From: Marmoricola sp. Leaf446
GTDB lineage: Bacteria; Actinomycetota; Actinomycetes; Propionibacteriales; Nocardioidaceae
Length of the DNA stretch: 64,000 nt
Assembly: GCF_001424755.1 (NCBI RefSeq)
Contig: NZ_LMRF01000006.1
Coordinates: 413,862 to 477,861 of the forward strand
Direction of reading: 5' to 3'
The position numbers and the translations under genes were made by a program. Below, piece by piece: positions 8,141-16,798 of the stretch. Each line of letters opens with the position of its first letter. Positions within the stretch are counted from its first letter, which is position 1. The notes under the pieces were generated by a model. That model did no database searches and was not told the DNA's origin. It saw only the letters and a program-made list of their open reading frames with translations.

Positions 8141-8932
8141 CTAGCCGGCGATCGGCTTGCGGCGGCCGGGGATCCGGTTGGCGAGGTCGGAGAGCGGCCC
8201 GACCGAGCGGCCGAGCACCTCGATGGCGCGGTGCAGCTCGGGCAGCACGTCGACGAGCTCATCGAGCTGCGGGTAGACGCGCTCCAGGGTCGGGCCCAGC
8301 GCCACCAGCTGGTCGAGCGTGCCGTCCTCGGCGACGAGCTTCTCCACGAAGCCGCGCTCGGCGAGCAGCCGGTCGACCAGACCTCCCTCGGCCAGCACGG
8401 TGTCCAGCGCTCCCCCGGGCCGGGTGACACGGTCGAGCGGGCCGTCCTCGTCGACGAGCCGCTCCAGCGGGCCGTCCTCGACGAGGAGGCGGTCGAGCAC
8501 GCCGCCCGAGGCCAGCAGCCGGTCGAGGGCGCCGCCCGGGGCCAGGATCCGGTCGAGGGCGCCGTCGTCGCTGAGCAACCGGGTGAGCGGGCCGTCGTCG
8601 GCCAGCGCGCGGTCGAGGATGCCGCCGGGGGCCAGGGCCCGGCCCAACGGGCGCTCCTCGCCGGCGGCCTGCGACAGCGCCGCGACCCGGCCCAGCGGGC
8701 TCTCGGGGTCGCGCGACATCGCGTCGAGCTTGCCGACCATGCCGTCCTCCCCGAGCACGGCGGCCAGCTGGTCGGCGTACCCCCCGGCTCGGCGCACCGG
8801 GCCGTCGGGCGCCACCAGGGCGCCGACGGCCAGCGTCACGTGCACGGCGGCACCGACCAGGCGGAACGGCAGCGCCACCGCGCGGGTGACGAGAGGTGCG
8901 TCGCGGTCAGCGGACAGCTCGACGGAGGCCAT
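8141..8932 (-). CDS. Decapeptide-repeat protein of unknown function
   Basis: The product has 263 residues. Residues about 14-41 are hydrophobic (AVALPFRLVGAAVHVTLAVGALV) and could anchor in a membrane. Residues 92-211 are twelve back-to-back 10-residue repeats with consensus x-[DG]-G-x-L-[DE]-R-[LIV]-L-[AV]; the repeat Gly falls at 104, 114, 124 and every tenth position to 204 without a gap. A short helical, basic tail follows (residues 215-263). I do not recognise a named family. Period ten with alternating acidic turns and Leu/Arg/Leu suggests an elongated solenoid or amphipathic helical rod. The gene looks leaderless: TAGGCT lies six bases before the ATG. Confidence 0.8.
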   Translation of the reverse strand: MASVELSADRDAPLVTRAVALPFRLVGAAVHVTLAVGALVAPDGPVRRAGGYADQLAAVLGEDGMVGKLDAMSRDPESPLGRVAALSQAAGEERPLGRALAPGGILDRALADDGPLTRLLSDDGALDRILAPGGALDRLLASGGVLDRLLVEDGPLERLVDEDGPLDRVTRPGGALDTVLAEGGLVDRLLAERGFVEKLVAEDGTLDQLVALGPTLERVYPQLDELVDVLPELHRAIEVLGRSVGPLSDLANRIPGRRKPIAG

Positions 8933-8973
8933 GGCCGCAGCCTAGGGACTGACCCCGCTCGTCGTGGCGGGAG

Positions 8974-9867
8974 TCAGCTCAACCGGTCGACGTAGGAGAC
9001 CATCCGGTTGAACAGGCCGGTCACCGCGAGCGGATCGGCGGAGGACCCGGGCGGGTTGGTCACCGGGGGCGCCTCGACGCCCGCCACCGACGCGCACACC
9101 CGGGCGGCGTCGTGGACGGCGGCGGAGTCGACGGTCCACATCGACTCGAACAACCGGTCGCGGTCGCGCACGTCGGACTGGCCGGGCAGCTCCCACGCGG
9201 TGAGCACCATCGGCAGGTCGGGGGCGTCGCACACGACCGCCCACTCCCGGCGCATCGGCGCGTCGGGCTCGAGGTGGACCTCGACCGGCGAGGCGTCGCG
9301 GTCGTCGGCCCCGAAGTCGGCCAGCACGGTGGCCGAGCGCGCCACCCGGGCCAGCTCGGTCCACCGGGGCTGCGCCTTGCGGTAGTAGCGCTCCTGCTGG
9401 AAGGCGCCGTAGATCGACGCCCGGTCGGCCTTCGCGCAGAACTCGTCCTCGATCGCCCACGACAGCGCCAGCAGCGTCGTCTTGCGCAGCCGGTGCACGC
9501 CGATCGCAGGGTGGCGGCGGCGCAGGTAGGCGTACACCGACGGGGCCGCGGGCTGGGCGTCGGCCATGGCGCGGCGGATCGCCTGCTCGAGCCGGGTGCC
9601 GGCGTCCTTGTGCTGCACCACCCGCTCGATGGTGGACACGTCCTCCTCGGAGTAGCGGCGGTGGCCGCTGTCGAGGCGCTGCGGCTTGGGGAACCCGTGG
9701 CGCGTCTCCCACATCCGCAGCGTCGCGGGACTCAGGCCGGTGCGGTCGGCCAGGTCCCCGATGCTGAGGTGTGCCTCTTCCGTCGAAGAATTTGTTGATG
9801 ACATCTCAGACATGTCGGACGCGTGGACTTGCGCATCGCGGTCAGTGGTGGGCATGCTGACCATCAT
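8974..9867 (-). CDS. MerR-family regulator with C-terminal DICT sensory domain
   Basis: An N-terminal MerR helix-turn-helix (LSIGDLADRTGLSPATLRMWETRHGFPKPQRLDSG and HRRYSEEDV) is joined to a roughly 190-residue sensor. The stretch LRKTTLLALSWAIEDEFCAKADR and the following FGAFQ-like and LADFGADD motifs fit the DICT domain, first noted in light- and nucleotide-signalling proteins. About 297 residues. The start is uncertain: TTG at 9876 and ATGs at 9867, 9864 and 9855 are in frame, and GAGG at 9872-9875 suits 9864. The start region overlaps the palindrome shared with the rightward operon, so autoregulation is likely. The first 30 residues are Ser/Thr-rich and less GC-rich than the surroundings. 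Confidence 0.8.
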   Translation of the reverse strand: MMVSMPTTDRDAQVHASDMSEMSSTNSSTEEAHLSIGDLADRTGLSPATLRMWETRHGFPKPQRLDSGHRRYSEEDVSTIERVVQHKDAGTRLEQAIRRAMADAQPAAPSVYAYLRRRHPAIGVHRLRKTTLLALSWAIEDEFCAKADRASIYGAFQQERYYRKAQPRWTELARVARSATVLADFGADDRDASPVEVHLEPDAPMRREWAVVCDAPDLPMVLTAWELPGQSDVRDRDRLFESMWTVDSAAVHDAARVCASVAGVEAPPVTNPPGSSADPLAVTGLFNRMVSYVDRLS

Positions 9868-9870
9868 AAA

Positions 9871-9889
9871 CCTCAACAGCTTGTTGAGG
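9871..9889. promoter_or_regulatory. Perfect palindromic operator in the MerR-DICT divergon
   Basis: cctcaacagcttgttgagg reads as two exact 8-base arms (9871-9878 and 9882-9889) around a 3-base centre. It sits between the MerR-DICT start and the RBS (GGAGG, about 9898-9902) of the rightward gene. MerR proteins bind such symmetric sites between promoter elements. Palindrome seen directly; ownership inferred. Confidence 0.7.
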
Positions 9890-9908
9890 TCAACGCAGGA
9901 GGTACGAC

Positions 9909-10148
9909 ATGCCGCAGAGCAACCGCGCGATGGACGACAGCTCCCCCGAGGTCGTCGACTGGACCGACCTCGGCCGCAAGATGTGGGACTTCCTCACCGG
10001 GCGTGAGGCGGCCATCAACTACACCTTCTCCGACATGACCGTCGAGATCCCGCGTGACACCGGGCCGCAGGCGCCCCGCGCCACCTGGAAGGTCGACGGC
10101 ACCCTGACCGTCACCACGAGCGACAACCACGACCCGCGACGCTCGTGA
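9909..10148 (+). CDS. Small conserved-looking protein of unknown function (79 aa)
   Basis: The 79-residue product begins at an ATG with a good site (GGAGG ending 7 bases ahead). It is acidic, without membrane segment or signal, and centres on DLGRKMWDFLTGREAAINY followed by DMTVEIPRDTGPQAPRATWKVDGTLTV, which looks like a helix plus a small beta sheet. I do not recognise a named domain. The next gene (FHA protein) starts inside its stop codon, so they are translationally coupled and probably work together, under control of the divergent MerR-DICT regulator. Confidence 0.75.
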   Translation: MPQSNRAMDDSSPEVVDWTDLGRKMWDFLTGREAAINYTFSDMTVEIPRDTGPQAPRATWKVDGTLTVTTSDNHDPRRS

Positions 10149-10987
10149 GCCCCGCCGCCACCCTCGTCGAGGTCGACGCCGACCTGCGCGTCGAGCTCAC
10201 CGGACTCGACGGGCAGTCCGCCCGGGGCCACCTCTACGGCGAGGCCAACCACTTCACCTTCGAGCTCGACCACCCGGGTGTCTTCGCCGGCAGCGACGAC
10301 GCCCCCACGGTGGCGGCGGCCGCCGAGATGTTCGCCGAGCGCGGCATCACCATCAAGGTCGTCAGCGACGGCGTCCACCTCGTCACGATCGGCGCGGTCC
10401 GGGCCCCCTGGTGGCAGCGACGCGCGACCGGCTCGCGCCACATCCGCGTCGGCACCTGGCGCGGCGGCTGGACGGCGCTGCGTTCCCGCGCGGCCGGCCA
10501 GCCCCCGGTGCTCCCGTCGGGGAAGGCGTTCCCGCCGCCCAGCATGCTGCCCGTCGCGCCGACCTTCGGGTTCCGCCGCCGTCGCCTCACCGGCACCGAC
10601 TCCCCCGGAGCCGGGTCTCCCCGCCTGGCCGTCGAGCGGGCCTCGGTGATGGCCGGCGAGACGCAGTCGGTGTTCTGGCTGCAGGGCGACGTGGTCGGCA
10701 TCGGCTCCGACCCCTCCAACGCGGTGGTGCTGCCCGACATCGAGCCCTTCCACGCCGTGATCAACCGCGACCCCGAGCGCGACGAGTTCGTGATCAGCAC
10801 CGCGGGTCCGGAGGTCCGGGTCCACGGCGAGGTCGTGCGGGAGAAGCTGCTCCGCTCGGGCTCGCGGATCGAGGTCGGACGCCACACGCTGGCCTACTAC
10901 CGCGACGAGCACGCCGACCACGGCCGCCCCTACGGCGGCCGGCAGGGCGGCGAGATGGGACGACAGCGGCCCCAACCGGGCCGCTGA
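10145..10987 (+). CDS. FHA-domain protein
   Basis: A 280-residue protein whose GTG start overlaps the stop of the 79-residue gene (GTGA). Residues about 1-85 form a domain of unknown type (VEVDADLRVELTGLDGQSARGHLYGEANHFTFEL), residues 85-160 a basic, proline-rich linker, and residues 175-260 an FHA phosphothreonine-binding fold: GIGSDPSNAVVLPDIEPFHAVI carries the Ser, Asn and His positions of the family. FHA proteins read Ser/Thr-kinase signals, so this operon may couple the DICT-sensed signal to a phosphoprotein partner. No transmembrane segment is evident. Confidence 0.82.
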   Translation: MSPAATLVEVDADLRVELTGLDGQSARGHLYGEANHFTFELDHPGVFAGSDDAPTVAAAAEMFAERGITIKVVSDGVHLVTIGAVRAPWWQRRATGSRHIRVGTWRGGWTALRSRAAGQPPVLPSGKAFPPPSMLPVAPTFGFRRRRLTGTDSPGAGSPRLAVERASVMAGETQSVFWLQGDVVGIGSDPSNAVVLPDIEPFHAVINRDPERDEFVISTAGPEVRVHGEVVREKLLRSGSRIEVGRHTLAYYRDEHADHGRPYGGRQGGEMGRQRPQPGR

Positions 10988-11043
10988 TACCCGGACCGGG
11001 TGACCCGGCGCTCCCCGCCGGTACCCGGCACCCGGTCCGATGA

Positions 11044-11087
11044 GGCACGGGGACCTGCGCAACTGTGCCTGCGCAGGTCCTCGTGCC
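11044..11087 (+). terminator. 18-bp hairpin between the FHA gene and the FAD oxidoreductase gene
   Basis: Arms at 11044-11061 (ggcacggggacctgcgca) and 11070-11087 pair with one G-T wobble around an 8-base loop. It lacks a T-run. It ends the FHA operon or lies in the 5' leader of the next gene, whose RBS follows at about 11096. Confidence 0.55.
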
Positions 11088-11105
11088 GCCCCCCTGAGGA
11101 GTCAC

Positions 11106-12350
11106 GTGCCACTGCCCACCCAGACCGACGTCGTCGTCGTCGGGGCCGGCCTCGCCGGTCTCGCCGCCGCTCTGCGCCTGCAGCGGGCCGGCCTCGGCGT
11201 CGAGGTGCTCGAGTCCGCCGCGGCCCCCGGGGGCCGGGTGCGCACCGACGAGGTCGACGGCACCCTGCTCGACCGGGGTTTTCAGCTGCTCAACCCCGCC
11301 TATCCCGAGGTGGGCCGCGTGGTCGACGTGGGCGCGCTCGACCTGCAGCCGTTCGGTGCCGGCGTGGTCGTCGCGCACGGCGAGGGCCGGTTCACCCTCG
11401 GCGACCCCCGGCGGCTGCCGAGCAGCCTGGTCTCGGACCTGCGGGCACCCGTCGGCGGGCTCGCGACCAAGCTGCGGCTGCTGCGGTGGGCCGCGCCGGT
11501 CGGCTTCGGTCCGGCGAGCGCCGTGCGCGCCGGGTCGGACCGCCCGTTGATGGCCGAACTGCGGCGGCGCGGCCTCGACGGCCCGCTCACCGAGCGGGTG
11601 CTGCGTCCGTTCCTCGCGGGCGTGCTGGCCGACGAGGAGCTGGTGACCTCGCGGCGCGTCGCCGAGATGATCCTGCGGTCCTTCGTCCGGGGCACGCCCG
11701 CCGTCCCGGCCCGCGGCATGCAGGCGCTCCCGGACCAGCTGGCGGCCGGTCTCGTCCCCGGCACCCTGCGCTGCGGCGTACGCGCCCGGCTCGCGACCGG
11801 GCACCGCGTCTCCACCGACCAGGGCACGATCGGTGCCCGCGCGGTGGTGGTGGCCGCCGACCCGGTGGCCGCCGCCGACCTCGTCGCGCTCCCCCGGCCG
11901 CGGGTGCGGGCACTGACGACCTTCTGGTTCCGCGCGGCGCAGCCGCCGACCGGCTCACGGTTGCTGCACGTCGACGGCGACCGCCGCGGACCGGTGGTCA
12001 ACACCGCGGTGATGACCAACGCCGCCCCGTCGTACTCCCGGGACGGCGCGCTGGTGCAGGCCACCGTCGTCGGCGCCCACCGCGACCTGGCCGAGGACGT
12101 ACGCCGGCACGCCGGCTTGCTCTACGGTGCGGACCCGCGGTCGTGGGAGCTGCTGCGCACCGACGTGATCGCCACCGCGCTGCCGGCCCACGCGGCGGGG
12201 GTGCCGCTGCAGCGCCGCGTGGACCTCGGCGAGGGGATGTTCGTGGCGGGCGACCACCGCGACACCCCCTCGATCCAGGGCGCGCTGGTCTCCGGGCGCC
12301 GCGCCGCCGACGCGGTGCTCGCCCGGCTCGGCGCGACCCCGGCCGCCTGA
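11106..12350 (+). CDS. FAD-dependent oxidoreductase (amine oxidase / phytoene desaturase-like)
   Basis: This 414-residue flavoprotein starts with a Rossmann loop, VVVVGAGLAGLAAALRLQRAGLGVEVLESAAAPGGRVRT, the FAD/NAD-binding signature of the amine oxidase, protoporphyrinogen oxidase and phytoene desaturase group. The C-terminal MFVAGDHRDTPSIQGALVSGRRAAD is the second FAD contact. The GTG start at 11106 has a TGAGGAG site at 11095-11101. Neighbouring a DICT regulator hints at pigment or redox biology, but no carotenoid genes are present. Substrate unknown. Confidence 0.82.
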   Translation: MPLPTQTDVVVVGAGLAGLAAALRLQRAGLGVEVLESAAAPGGRVRTDEVDGTLLDRGFQLLNPAYPEVGRVVDVGALDLQPFGAGVVVAHGEGRFTLGDPRRLPSSLVSDLRAPVGGLATKLRLLRWAAPVGFGPASAVRAGSDRPLMAELRRRGLDGPLTERVLRPFLAGVLADEELVTSRRVAEMILRSFVRGTPAVPARGMQALPDQLAAGLVPGTLRCGVRARLATGHRVSTDQGTIGARAVVVAADPVAAADLVALPRPRVRALTTFWFRAAQPPTGSRLLHVDGDRRGPVVNTAVMTNAAPSYSRDGALVQATVVGAHRDLAEDVRRHAGLLYGADPRSWELLRTDVIATALPAHAAGVPLQRRVDLGEGMFVAGDHRDTPSIQGALVSGRRAADAVLARLGATPAA

Positions 12351-12356
12351 GTCGTC

Positions 12357-13130
12357 CTAGACCTTCGTGAACTGCTTGCGGGCGTAGCCGCCGACCTGGC
12401 GGGTGGCCCAGGCGTCGCTGCCCGCGCCGATGACGCCGCCCACCACGGGCACTCGCTTGCCGGCGAAGGTCGCCAGCCGCTTGCCGCCCACGTTGGCGAT
12501 CAGCGTGGTGGCGACCTGGGCGCCGACGACGCGGTCGAGCTGGGTGCGGGCCTTGCGACGCGACCCCTTGGCGTCGCTCTCGCGGACGGCGTCCGGGGGA
12601 CGCTCCTCCTCGAGCCGGCGCTCGGCGGACGCGGCACGGTCCTCGACCTCGGCCGAGGGCAGGGTCGCGATCTGGTGGGGCGTGCCGGGCAGCTTGCCCT
12701 TCTTGACCAGCGACCTCACGGCGTCCTCGCCCATCATCGTGGCGAGCACGGCGTTGCGGACGCGCGAGTCGTCGACGTCGTACCCCCGCAGGTGCGCGAT
12801 GGCGGCCACCATCCGGCACTGCAGCAGCGCGAGGCCGCTGATGTTGGCCGGGATCGTCGCCGCGGCGGTCACCAGCCCGCCGAGGTTGGTGGCGAAGCCC
12901 TCGGCGCCGGCGAGCGCGAGGTGGGTGTTGACCAGCTTGTCGATCGCCTTCTCGACGTCGCCTCCCTGGTCCTCCAGCTCCTTGTCACCGGCGGCGCGGG
13001 CGCCGTCGAGCGGACCGATGCCGCGGATGGCACGGTCGAGGGCCTGGTGGACGATCTCGGCCACGGGGCCGGGGGCGAGGTCCCCGGCGCGGGGGACGAG
13101 CTTGGCGCCGAGTCGGCGAGTGATTCCCAT
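12357..13130 (-). CDS. EcsC-family protein
   Basis: A 257-residue protein resembling the EcsC family, named after the third gene of the Bacillus ecs locus and functionally unclear. Visible are AIDKLVNTHLALAGAEGFATNLGGLVTAAATIPANISGLALLQCRMVAAIAHLRGYD, a hydrophobic segment at about residues 68-115, and a Gly-rich hydrophobic stretch near the C-terminus (VPVVGGVIGAGSDAWATRQVGGYARKQF). TAGATT (complement of 13138-13143) lies seven bases before the ATG and no RBS is seen, so a leaderless start is likely. Confidence 0.75.
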   Translation of the reverse strand: MGITRRLGAKLVPRAGDLAPGPVAEIVHQALDRAIRGIGPLDGARAAGDKELEDQGGDVEKAIDKLVNTHLALAGAEGFATNLGGLVTAAATIPANISGLALLQCRMVAAIAHLRGYDVDDSRVRNAVLATMMGEDAVRSLVKKGKLPGTPHQIATLPSAEVEDRAASAERRLEEERPPDAVRESDAKGSRRKARTQLDRVVGAQVATTLIANVGGKRLATFAGKRVPVVGGVIGAGSDAWATRQVGGYARKQFTKV

Positions 13131-13201
13131 GGCCGAGAATCTAGCGGGGGCTCGTTTACGTTGTACGCGCCCTACCCAGCCAGCCGACCCGAGGAGACAC
13201 C

Positions 13202-13699
13202 GTGGCCAAGCAGCGCGACCTGATCCAGATGACCGCCGCGGAGGTCGACGAGCTGCTGCACCAGCAGCGCAGCGCGACCGTCGCGACCTACGGCCCGGAC
13301 GGCGCGATCCACCTCGTCGCCATGTGGTACGCCGTCCTCGACGGCGAGGTCTGGATCGAGACCAAGGCCAAGTCGCAGAAGGTCGTCAACCTGCGTCGCG
13401 ACGACCGGATGTCGGTGCTCGTCGAGGCCGGCCACACCTACGACCAGCTGCGCGGGGTGGCCCTTGAGGGACGCGGCGAGGTGGTCGAGGACCCCGAGAC
13501 GGTCTGGCGCGTCGGGGTCGACGTGTTCGAGCGCTACCAGGGCCCCTACACCGAGGAGATGAAGCCGCTCGTGGAGGCGATGCTGGCCAAGCGCGTGGTG
13601 GTGCGCCTCGCCGTCGAGCGCACCCGGTCGTGGGACCACCGCAAGCTCGGGATGGGCGCCGTCGAGCTCGGCGGCACCACCGCGGCACACGTCGGGTAG
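13202..13699 (+). CDS. Pyridoxamine-5'-phosphate-oxidase-like (PNPOx/FDOR) split-barrel protein
   Basis: This 165-residue split beta-barrel protein begins MTAAEVDELLHQQRSATVATYGPDGAIHLVAMWYAVLDGEVWIET, the flavin/F420-binding core of PPOX-class enzymes. Actinobacterial members often bind F420 or heme-breakdown products rather than act on pyridoxamine. The GTG start follows GAGGAG (13191-13196). It probably stands alone between EcsC and DUF3097 genes. Cofactor cannot be assigned by eye. Confidence 0.8.
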   Translation: MAKQRDLIQMTAAEVDELLHQQRSATVATYGPDGAIHLVAMWYAVLDGEVWIETKAKSQKVVNLRRDDRMSVLVEAGHTYDQLRGVALEGRGEVVEDPETVWRVGVDVFERYQGPYTEEMKPLVEAMLAKRVVVRLAVERTRSWDHRKLGMGAVELGGTTAAHVG

Positions 13700-13751
13700 C
13701 CCGCGGCGCTGCGCCACCACCCGGCGCCCGTGGGGGCCTAGCGTTCCTCCG

Positions 13752-14615
13752 GTGCCTCCCCCCACGCCTGCCGACCGCTACGGCTCCGACGTCCTCGCCA
13801 CCGACTGGCGCGCTCCCAGAGGCGGCCGGGCCGTCGAGATCGACGCCGACCTCGGGCTGGTCGTGGAGGAGGTCGGCCGCGACTGGGTCGGCGAGATCGT
13901 CAAGGTCGAGCGCGACCTCGGCACCGTGACCCTGGAGGACCGCCACCGCAAGCGGCGCACCTTCCCGCTCGGCCCGGGCTTCCTGCTCGAGGGCCGCCCG
14001 GTCGTGCTCGTCGCCCCCACGCGCCAGGGCCCGCAGGCGGCCACCCGCACGGCGTCGGGCTCGGTGGCCGTGCACGGCACCAAGGCCCGCGTCGCCCGGG
14101 CCAGCCGGATCTTCGTCGAGGGCCGCCACGACGCCGAGCTGGTCGAGAAGGTCTGGGGCGACGACCTGCGCATCGAGGGCGTCGTCGTGGAGTACCTCGA
14201 CGGCGTCGACGACCTGGGTGAGAAGCTCCGCGACTTCGGGCCCGGCCCCGAGCGCCGCGTCGGCGTGCTCGTCGACCACCTCGTCCGGGGCTCCAAGGAG
14301 AGCCGCATCGCCGACTCCGTGCGCCGCTCCCCGGTCGGCCAGCACGTGCTCATCGTCGGCCACCCCTTCATCGACATCTGGGCGGCGGTCAAGCCCGAGC
14401 GGCTCGGCAAGAAGGCCTGGCCGCAGGTGCCGCGCCACATCGAGTGGAAGAAGGGCGTGTGCCAGCAGTTCGGCTGGCCGCACCGCGAGCAGGCCGACAT
14501 CGCCCGCGCCTGGAAGCACATCCTCGGTGGAGTGCGCGGCTTCCAGGACCTCGACCCCGCGCTGCTCGGCCGGGTGGAGGAGCTGATCGACTTCGTGACC
14601 GAGCCCGGCCACTGA
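13752..14615 (+). CDS. DUF3097 family protein
   Basis: A 287-residue protein of the actinobacterial DUF3097 family, typically encoded next to hemW as here. Residues about 1-75 form a small beta-rich domain; residues about 115-200 carry RIFVEGRHDAELVEKVWGDDL and EYLDGVDDL, which look like a TOPRIM-type acidic fold (Glu then DxD), a guess from pattern only. The GTG start has no RBS; TAGCGT at 13739-13744 with a 7-base gap points to a leaderless mRNA. It converges on hemW, which ends 22 bases away. Confidence 0.8.
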   Translation: MPPPTPADRYGSDVLATDWRAPRGGRAVEIDADLGLVVEEVGRDWVGEIVKVERDLGTVTLEDRHRKRRTFPLGPGFLLEGRPVVLVAPTRQGPQAATRTASGSVAVHGTKARVARASRIFVEGRHDAELVEKVWGDDLRIEGVVVEYLDGVDDLGEKLRDFGPGPERRVGVLVDHLVRGSKESRIADSVRRSPVGQHVLIVGHPFIDIWAAVKPERLGKKAWPQVPRHIEWKKGVCQQFGWPHREQADIARAWKHILGGVRGFQDLDPALLGRVEELIDFVTEPGH

Positions 14616-14636
14616 GGTCGCCCGGCTCGGGCCCGG

Positions 14637-15773
14637 TCAGGTCAGGTCGCGGACCACGGCGTCGGCGAGCAGCCGGCCCTCGCGGGTGAGCACCAGCCGG
14701 TCGTCGCGTCGTACGCCGAGACCTCGCGCGACCACGTCGTCGACCCCCGTGGCGGGGACCAGCGACAGCGGCAGCCCGTCGCGCAGCCGGACCTCGAGCA
14801 GCACCCGCTCGAGGTGGCGGTCCTCGGGGCTCAGCGTCTCGCGGTCCTGGGCCGGCGACTCGCCGGCGGCCAGCCGGGCGGCGTAAGCGCTGGGGTGCTT
14901 GACGTTCCACCAGCGCTCGCCGTCCACGTGGGAGTGGGCGCCGGGGCCGATCCCCCACCAGCTCGCCGAGGTCCAGTAGAGCCCGTTGTGGCGGCACCGC
15001 GACTGCTCGCTCCGGGCCCAGTTGGACACCTCGTACCACCCCAGGCCGGCGGCGGTGAGCAGGTCGTCGACCAGGACGTACTTCTCCGCGAGGTCGTCCT
15101 CGTCGGGCATCGGGACCACGCCGGTGCGGACCTGGCGGGCCAGGCGGGTGCCGTCCTCCACGATGAGGGAGTACGCCGAGACGTGGTCGGGCCCGCTCGC
15201 GAGCGCCGCCTCCACCGAGGTGCGCCAGTCGGCGACCGACTCGCCGGGCGTGCCGTAGATCAGGTCGAGGCTGACCTGCTCGAAGCCGGCCTCGCGCGCC
15301 CACCGCACGGCCCGGTCGACACCTGCGGGGTCGTGGGTGCGCTCGAGCACGCGCAGCACGTGGCCGACCGCGGACTGCATCCCGAAGGAGACGCGCGTGA
15401 ACCCCGCCTCGCGCAGCCGTGCCAGCGACTCCGGGGTGACGCTGTCGGGGTTGGCCTCGGTGGTGACCTCGGCGCCGTCGGCCAGCCCGAAGTGCTCGCG
15501 CAGGCTGTCCAGGACGCGCGTCAGGTCGTCGGCGGGCAGCAGCGTCGGGGTGCCGCCGCCGAGGAAGACCGTGTCGATCTCCGGGGCGTCCGGGCCGAGC
15601 GTCGCGGCGGCCAGCGCCACCTCGGCGACCGCGTGGTCGGCGTACGCCGCCTGGGAGCCGCCGCCGCCGAGCTCGGTCGCGGTGTAGGTGTTGAAGTCGC
15701 AGTAGCCGCACCGGCTCGCACAGAACGGCACGTGGACGTAGACCCCGAACGGGGTCCCAGGGGGCACGTGCAC
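14637..15773 (-). CDS. hemW: HemW radical-SAM heme chaperone
   Basis: A 378-residue radical SAM protein. VHVPFCASRCGYCDFNTY (about residues 13-30) contains the CxxxCxxC cluster motif with the extra Cys typical of HemN/HemW; GGGTPTLL, EANPDSVT, GMQS and DLIYGTPGES are the family SAM and core motifs. The short N-terminus before the cluster marks HemW, which transfers heme to membrane respiratory proteins, rather than HemN. GTGs at 15773 and 15767 are both possible starts; the site (GGAG) suits either. Lies next to DUF3097 as in other actinobacteria. Confidence 0.88.
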   Translation of the reverse strand: MHVPPGTPFGVYVHVPFCASRCGYCDFNTYTATELGGGGSQAAYADHAVAEVALAAATLGPDAPEIDTVFLGGGTPTLLPADDLTRVLDSLREHFGLADGAEVTTEANPDSVTPESLARLREAGFTRVSFGMQSAVGHVLRVLERTHDPAGVDRAVRWAREAGFEQVSLDLIYGTPGESVADWRTSVEAALASGPDHVSAYSLIVEDGTRLARQVRTGVVPMPDEDDLAEKYVLVDDLLTAAGLGWYEVSNWARSEQSRCRHNGLYWTSASWWGIGPGAHSHVDGERWWNVKHPSAYAARLAAGESPAQDRETLSPEDRHLERVLLEVRLRDGLPLSLVPATGVDDVVARGLGVRRDDRLVLTREGRLLADAVVRDLT

Positions 15774-15839
15774 GGCTCCAGTCTCCCACCCGGTGCTGGG
15801 GCCGCGTCGTACGGTGGGCGGGGACGAAAGGGACCCGCC

Positions 15840-16790
15840 ATGACTCCTCGACCCCGTCCGCTCCTCGCCCTCGCCCTGGCCGCCGTGCTGGGCGCCTCGC
15901 TCGCCGGTCCGGCCACCGCCGCCTCCGCCGAGCGGCGTCCACCCCGGGCCGAGCCGCCGAGCCGGATCGAGCTGCCCGACGGGTTCCAGCCCGAGGGCAT
16001 CGAGGCGCGCGGACCGATCGCCTACCTCGGCTCGCGCGTCGACGGCGACGTCTACGCGGCCGACCTGCGCACCGGCACCGGCCGGGTGATCAGCCAGGGC
16101 GACGGGACGCCGGCCATCGGCCTCGAGCTCGGCCGCGGCACGGACCTGTGGGTGGCCGGAGGGGCCGACGGCGACGTCAAGGTGGTCGACGTCCGCACCG
16201 GCGCGACCACGGCGACCTACGAGCTCACCCCCGACCCCGCCCCGGGCACGAGCTTCGTCAACGACGTCGTGGTGACCGGCCGGGCGGCGTACGTCACGGA
16301 CTCGCTGCAGGCGGCGCTGTTCCGCGTCTCCCCCGGCCCCCGCGGCACCGCCGAGGTGACCCGGCTGCCGCTGACCGGCGACTGGGTGCAGACCCCCGGC
16401 GTCAACAACGCCAACGGCATCGAGACCACGCCCGACGGGCGCGCGCTGCTGGTCGTGAACTCCAGCAACGGCCTGCTCTACCGCGTCGACCCGCGCACCG
16501 GCGTCGCCCGCCAGGTCGACCTCGGCGGCACCCTGCTGACCAACGGCGACGGCCTGCTGCGCGAGGGCCGCACGCTGTTCGCGGTCCAGAACCGGCTCAA
16601 CCAGGTCGCCGAGCTCCGCCTGTCCCGCGACGGCCGCTCGGGCCGGCTGGTGCAGACCCTCACCTCCCCCGACTTCGACGTGCCGACCACGGTCGCCCGC
16701 TGGCGCGACGGCCTCTACCTGCCCAACGCGAGGTTCACCACCCCGGCGACCCCGACCACGGAGTACTGGGTCACCCGCGTCCAGGACTGA
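15840..16790 (+). CDS. Secreted SMP-30/NHL-type beta-propeller protein
   Basis: The 316-residue product has a clear Sec signal peptide (RPRPLLALALAAVLGASLAGPATAASA, cleavage near residue 30). The mature part is built of about six repeats of the form GPIAYLGSRVDGDVYAADLRTG, DLWVAGGADGDVKVVDVRTG, AAYVTDSLQAALFRV and LLVVNSSNGLLYRVDPRTG, blades of an SMP-30/gluconolactonase-like propeller. Actinobacteria carry many such extracytoplasmic proteins and no substrate is known. The ATG follows a short AAAGGGA site. Divergent from hemW across 66 bases. Confidence 0.8.
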   Translation: MTPRPRPLLALALAAVLGASLAGPATAASAERRPPRAEPPSRIELPDGFQPEGIEARGPIAYLGSRVDGDVYAADLRTGTGRVISQGDGTPAIGLELGRGTDLWVAGGADGDVKVVDVRTGATTATYELTPDPAPGTSFVNDVVVTGRAAYVTDSLQAALFRVSPGPRGTAEVTRLPLTGDWVQTPGVNNANGIETTPDGRALLVVNSSNGLLYRVDPRTGVARQVDLGGTLLTNGDGLLREGRTLFAVQNRLNQVAELRLSRDGRSGRLVQTLTSPDFDVPTTVARWRDGLYLPNARFTTPATPTTEYWVTRVQD

Positions 16791-16798
16791 GCACCTAC

